From positions 1 to 42,914 of the forward strand of contig JAKFEW010000088.1 of NCBI GenBank assembly GCA_036675505.1: DNA of 42,914 nt. The letters run 5' to 3'. A model generated the notes under the pieces. That model saw nothing but the letters and a program-made list of their open reading frames with translations. It ran no database searches and was not told the origin of the DNA. Numbering within the stretch: the stretch's first letter is position 1; every line of letters begins with the position of its first letter. This document shows, in pieces, positions 40,498-42,914 of this stretch. A program made the translations under genes and the position numbers. This DNA is from JAKFEW01 sp036675505 (lineage in GTDB: Bacteria; Cyanobacteriota; Sericytochromatia; S15B-MN24; JAQBPE01).

Positions 40498-41283
40498 TCA
40501 GTGCGCGAGGAACGCGAGGATGCCCGCGAAGGTGCGTTCCGTCTCGCTGCCGAGGAAGCTGATGAGCAGCGGGAAGGAGACCGCCATCGTGACCACGCCG
40601 AGCGCGATCTTGACCGGGAACGCCGCCACGAAGACGTTCATCTGCGGCATGATGCGCGCGACGATCGCCATCGCAATCTCGCCCAGCACCAGCACGCCGA
40701 GCACAGGCGCCATCAGCATCAACGCGACCCAGAAGAGGTCGTTGCTGGCCTGCAGCAGCATGCCGAGCGCCTGAGCGTCGAACGTGAAGCTCCCGAGCGG
40801 GATGGTGACGAAGCTCTTCTGCAGCGCGATCAAGACCCAGTGGTGGCCGTCGAGCAGCAAGAAGACCAGGATGCCCACCAGCAAGTAGAACTGGCCCGTG
40901 ACGGACACCGTGGCGCCGAAGTGCGGGTCGAAGACGCTCGCCATGCCGAAGCCCATCTGCAGGCCGACCACCTGGCCCGCGAATTGAACTGCTACGAAGA
41001 AGAATTGGGCCAGGAGGCCGATCAGCACGCCGAGCATCAGCTCGGCGATCACGGCCGGCACGATGCCCCAGACGCTGTCGATGTCTGCCTTGATTGGCAC
41101 GTTCAGCAACATCGGCGTGATGATCAGCGCGAGCATGCCCGCCAGGCCGACCTTCACGCGTGCAGGCACGATCGTGTTGCCGAGCACCGGCGCCGTCAAG
41201 AAGATCGCGGACGCGCGCACCAGCACGAGCAAGAAGATCGCGAGGCCCTGCGGCGGGAGCTGCAGCAGCGCAGTCAGATTCAT
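40498..41283 (-). CDS. fliR: Flagellar export gate protein FliR (copy B, canonical)
   Basis: 261 aa from the ATG at 41283, whose first bases overlap the fliQ stop (ATGA); the frame open to 41349 is an antisense extension inside fliQ. The pattern LVLVRASAIFLTAPVLGNTIVPARVKVGLA and QFAGQVVGLQMGFGMASVFDP is the standard FliR sequence. Compared with copy A it is closer to the usual flagellar form. One FliR per gate. Confidence 0.94.
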   Translation of the reverse strand: MNLTALLQLPPQGLAIFLLVLVRASAIFLTAPVLGNTIVPARVKVGLAGMLALIITPMLLNVPIKADIDSVWGIVPAVIAELMLGVLIGLLAQFFFVAVQFAGQVVGLQMGFGMASVFDPHFGATVSVTGQFYLLVGILVFLLLDGHHWVLIALQKSFVTIPLGSFTFDAQALGMLLQASNDLFWVALMLMAPVLGVLVLGEIAMAIVARIMPQMNVFVAAFPVKIALGVVTMAVSFPLLISFLGSETERTFAGILAFLAH

Positions 41284-41549
41284 CTTGCGAAGTTCGGCAG
41301 GTCCACCAGCAGCTGCGTCATGTAGTCCACGGTGATGTTCAACATCCACGGACCGAAGAACGCGAGCGCGGCGAACACCGTGACGATCTTCGGGATGAAC
41401 GTGAGCGTCATCTCGTTGATCTGGGTCACGGCCTGGAACACGGAGATCGCGAGGCCGACGATCAGGCTGAGCACCAGCGTGGGCATCGCGAGTTGGAGCA
41501 GCAGCCAGAGCGCCTTCTGGGTGAGCTCGAGGACGACGGTCTGGGTCAT
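41280..41549 (-). CDS. fliQ: Flagellar export gate protein FliQ (copy B)
   Basis: 89 aa, two helices, FQAVTQINEMTLTFIPKIV loop. Overlaps fliP by ATGA on one side and fliR by ATGA on the other, so the gate genes are translationally coupled. It keeps the FliQ pattern more canonically than copy A. Confidence 0.95.
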   Translation of the reverse strand: MTQTVVLELTQKALWLLLQLAMPTLVLSLIVGLAISVFQAVTQINEMTLTFIPKIVTVFAALAFFGPWMLNITVDYMTQLLVDLPNFAR

Positions 41550-42298
41550 TGGAAGCTCGAGACCAGGGCGCGGCTGAGCAGGTGCCAGCCGTCCACGAGG
41601 ACGAACAGGATGATCTTGAAGGGCAGCGAGATCACGACAGGCGGAAGCATCATCATGCCCATCGACATCAGGATCGAGGCCACGACCATGTCGATGATCA
41701 GGAACGGCAGGTAGATGACGAAGCCGATCTGGAAGGCCGTCTTCAGCTCGCTGGTGACGAAGGCCGGGATGAGCACGTAGGTGGGCACGTCCTTGGCGAC
41801 GCGCGGCCGCTTCACCTTCGCCATCTTGATGAAGAGCGCCAGGTCCTTCTCGCGGGTCTGGCGGAACATGAACTGGCGGACGGGCGCCTCGGCGCGCTGG
41901 AAGGCCACGTCCTGGGTGATCGCCTTGTCCGAGAGCGGCTTCCAGGCGTTCACGTAGACGTCGTTGGCGACCGGCGCCATCACGAAGAAGGTCAAGAAGA
42001 GCGAGAGGCCGATGACCACCTGGTTGGGCGGCATCACCTGGGTGCCGATCGCCTGGCGGACGAACGACAGCACGATCACGATGCGCGTGAAGGCCGTCAT
42101 CAGCACCAGGATCGCGGGCGCCAGGCTCAGCACGGTGAGCATGGCGATGACCTGGAGGGTCACCGCCATGTCCTGCGGCGCCTCGGAGCCCGAAAGGCCG
42201 ATGTTCACGTTCGGCACGGCCACCGGGGCGGCCGCGGCGGGGTCGCCGAGCAGCAGGGCCGGGACGACGGCGAGCGCCGCGAGCAGCCAGGGACGCAT
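41546..42298 (-). CDS. fliP: Flagellar export gate protein FliP (copy B, canonical)
   Basis: 250 aa from the ATG at 42298, chosen because a signal peptide (WLLAALAVVPALLLGDPAAA) starts there; the open frame reaches 42346 inside fliO. The methionine loop reads GMMMLPP (214-220), and the end ISLPFKIILFVLVDGWHLLSRALVSSF is canonical. Five FliP per gate. This copy represents the ordinary flagellar gate, in contrast to copy A. Confidence 0.96.
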   Translation of the reverse strand: MRPWLLAALAVVPALLLGDPAAAAPVAVPNVNIGLSGSEAPQDMAVTLQVIAMLTVLSLAPAILVLMTAFTRIVIVLSFVRQAIGTQVMPPNQVVIGLSLFLTFFVMAPVANDVYVNAWKPLSDKAITQDVAFQRAEAPVRQFMFRQTREKDLALFIKMAKVKRPRVAKDVPTYVLIPAFVTSELKTAFQIGFVIYLPFLIIDMVVASILMSMGMMMLPPVVISLPFKIILFVLVDGWHLLSRALVSSFQ

Positions 42299-42299
42299 G

Positions 42300-42914
42300 C
42301 TAGGTCCCCCAGCCGCCGCGGCGGCCGACGTCGCGGATCGGGCCACGGTAGAGGTCGTTGCCGTCTTCCTGGACGACGCTCTCCATGTCGTACATCTGGC
42401 CGAACGCCGTGTTCTGGCCCTTCTGGTTGGTGGCCGCGAGCAGCAGCCGCACCTGGTTCGGGTCGTCGATCGTCGCGAGCGTGGTGAGCCCCTGCGGGCC
42501 CATCCCCACCACGATCAGGCGCTCGCCGCCGACGCTGACGAGGTGCATCGCCTGCGAGGGACCGAGCTGGGTCGACTCCAGCACCACGAGGTTGCGCCCC
42601 TTGGGGTTGAGCTGGAGGCCCATCGGCAGCGAGCCGCCGGAGATTTTCTTGACCAGCACCATCGAGCCGAAGATCAGGCCGATGACGATCGCGAGCTTGA
42701 CGACGAAGCCGAGCAGGGTCTGCCACCAGGGCGACTGCGCCTGAGGCTTGGGCTCCTCGTAGTCCTTGAGCTGGAACGGCTGGTCCTCGGCGAGGTAGGC
42801 CGGGCCATCGTTGGCGGGCGGCTTGGGTGCAGCCTTCTTGGGCGCGACGGGCTCCTCGGCGACGGGCGCCGCGACGGGCGCCGCGGCGGCCGGCTCCGGC
42901 GCGATCGCCGCGGC
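42300..42914 (-). CDS. fliO: FliO-like protein (copy B), N-terminus cut by window edge
   Basis: At least 204 residues are in the window and the frame is open to the right edge. An Ala/Pro/Val-rich segment and a Pro/Lys-rich linker lead to one transmembrane helix (LLGFVVKLAIVIGLIFGSMVLVK) and a cytoplasmic beta domain (RNLVVLESTQLGPSQAMHLVSV, then GERLIVVGMGPQGLTTLATI), the FliO arrangement. The stop (TAG at 42300-42302) is 1 base from the fliP start. First visible gene of operon B; what lies upstream cannot be seen. Confidence 0.8.
   Translation of the reverse strand, partial: AAAIAPEPAAAAPVAAPVAEEPVAPKKAAPKPPANDGPAYLAEDQPFQLKDYEEPKPQAQSPWWQTLLGFVVKLAIVIGLIFGSMVLVKKISGGSLPMGLQLNPKGRNLVVLESTQLGPSQAMHLVSVGGERLIVVGMGPQGLTTLATIDDPNQVRLLLAATNQKGQNTAFGQMYDMESVVQEDGNDLYRGPIRDVGRRGGWGT

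Overview
A 42.9-kb, very GC-rich, tightly packed bacterial segment with no rRNA, tRNA, transposase or CRISPR signal. The cell is probably diderm and flagellated: there are many lipobox lipoproteins, a type IV prepilin, hook and rod-cap proteins, a C-ring and two sets of flagellar export-gate genes. The mixture (GC-rich, alternative GTG/TTG starts, octapeptide-repeat lipoproteins, LIM-DA1 peptidase) suggests an under-sampled phylum, perhaps a non-photosynthetic relative of cyanobacteria. That placement is a guess, not a result.

Layout. 1-1764 (minus): prepilin, TPR-like protein and ABC-2 permease. 1917-9538: a zinc-finger protein with five FF motifs, a degenerate sensor-kinase-like membrane protein, a LysR regulator, a c-heme lipoprotein, a GNAT enzyme and two exported proteins. 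9628-11649: a strong promoter, a 33-aa ORF, hairpins, an MFS exporter and a 78-aa ORF. 11606-13526: rsgA and a repeat lipoprotein. 13534-20204 (minus): flagellar operon A, flgD-flgE-like-terminator-fliM-like-(membrane SpoA protein)-fliN-fliO-fliP-fliQ-fliR. 20279-27254: an MMPL/RND exporter divergent from plsC-desaturase-CFA-like methyltransferase-ACP-FAAL. 27303-30714 (minus): flhA followed 4 nt later by an FAD oxidoreductase. 30906-32884: a 21-aa ORF, a PrsW protease and a LIM-DA1 metallopeptidase. 33049-35834: a small protein and a discoidin/glycosidase-like lipoprotein. 35847-42914 (minus): flagellar operon B, fliO-fliP-fliQ-fliR-flhB, then a GH2 homologue without its catalytic glutamates and a repeat lipoprotein.

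How the genes may work together. Operon B plus flhA looks like the standard export gate. Operon A carries a second, divergent FliOPQR set together with hook genes and three SpoA-domain C-ring proteins. One of these, at 16266-17705, fuses a multi-pass membrane domain to SpoA, which I do not recognise from any described flagellum or injectisome. The lipid cassette reads as an ACP-tethered pathway: FAAL loads a fatty acid on the ACP, the desaturase and CFA-like methyltransferase modify it, PlsC transfers it, and the MMPL protein may export the product. These two loci are the best candidates for undescribed biology. All functional statements rest on motif reading only; no database search was run.
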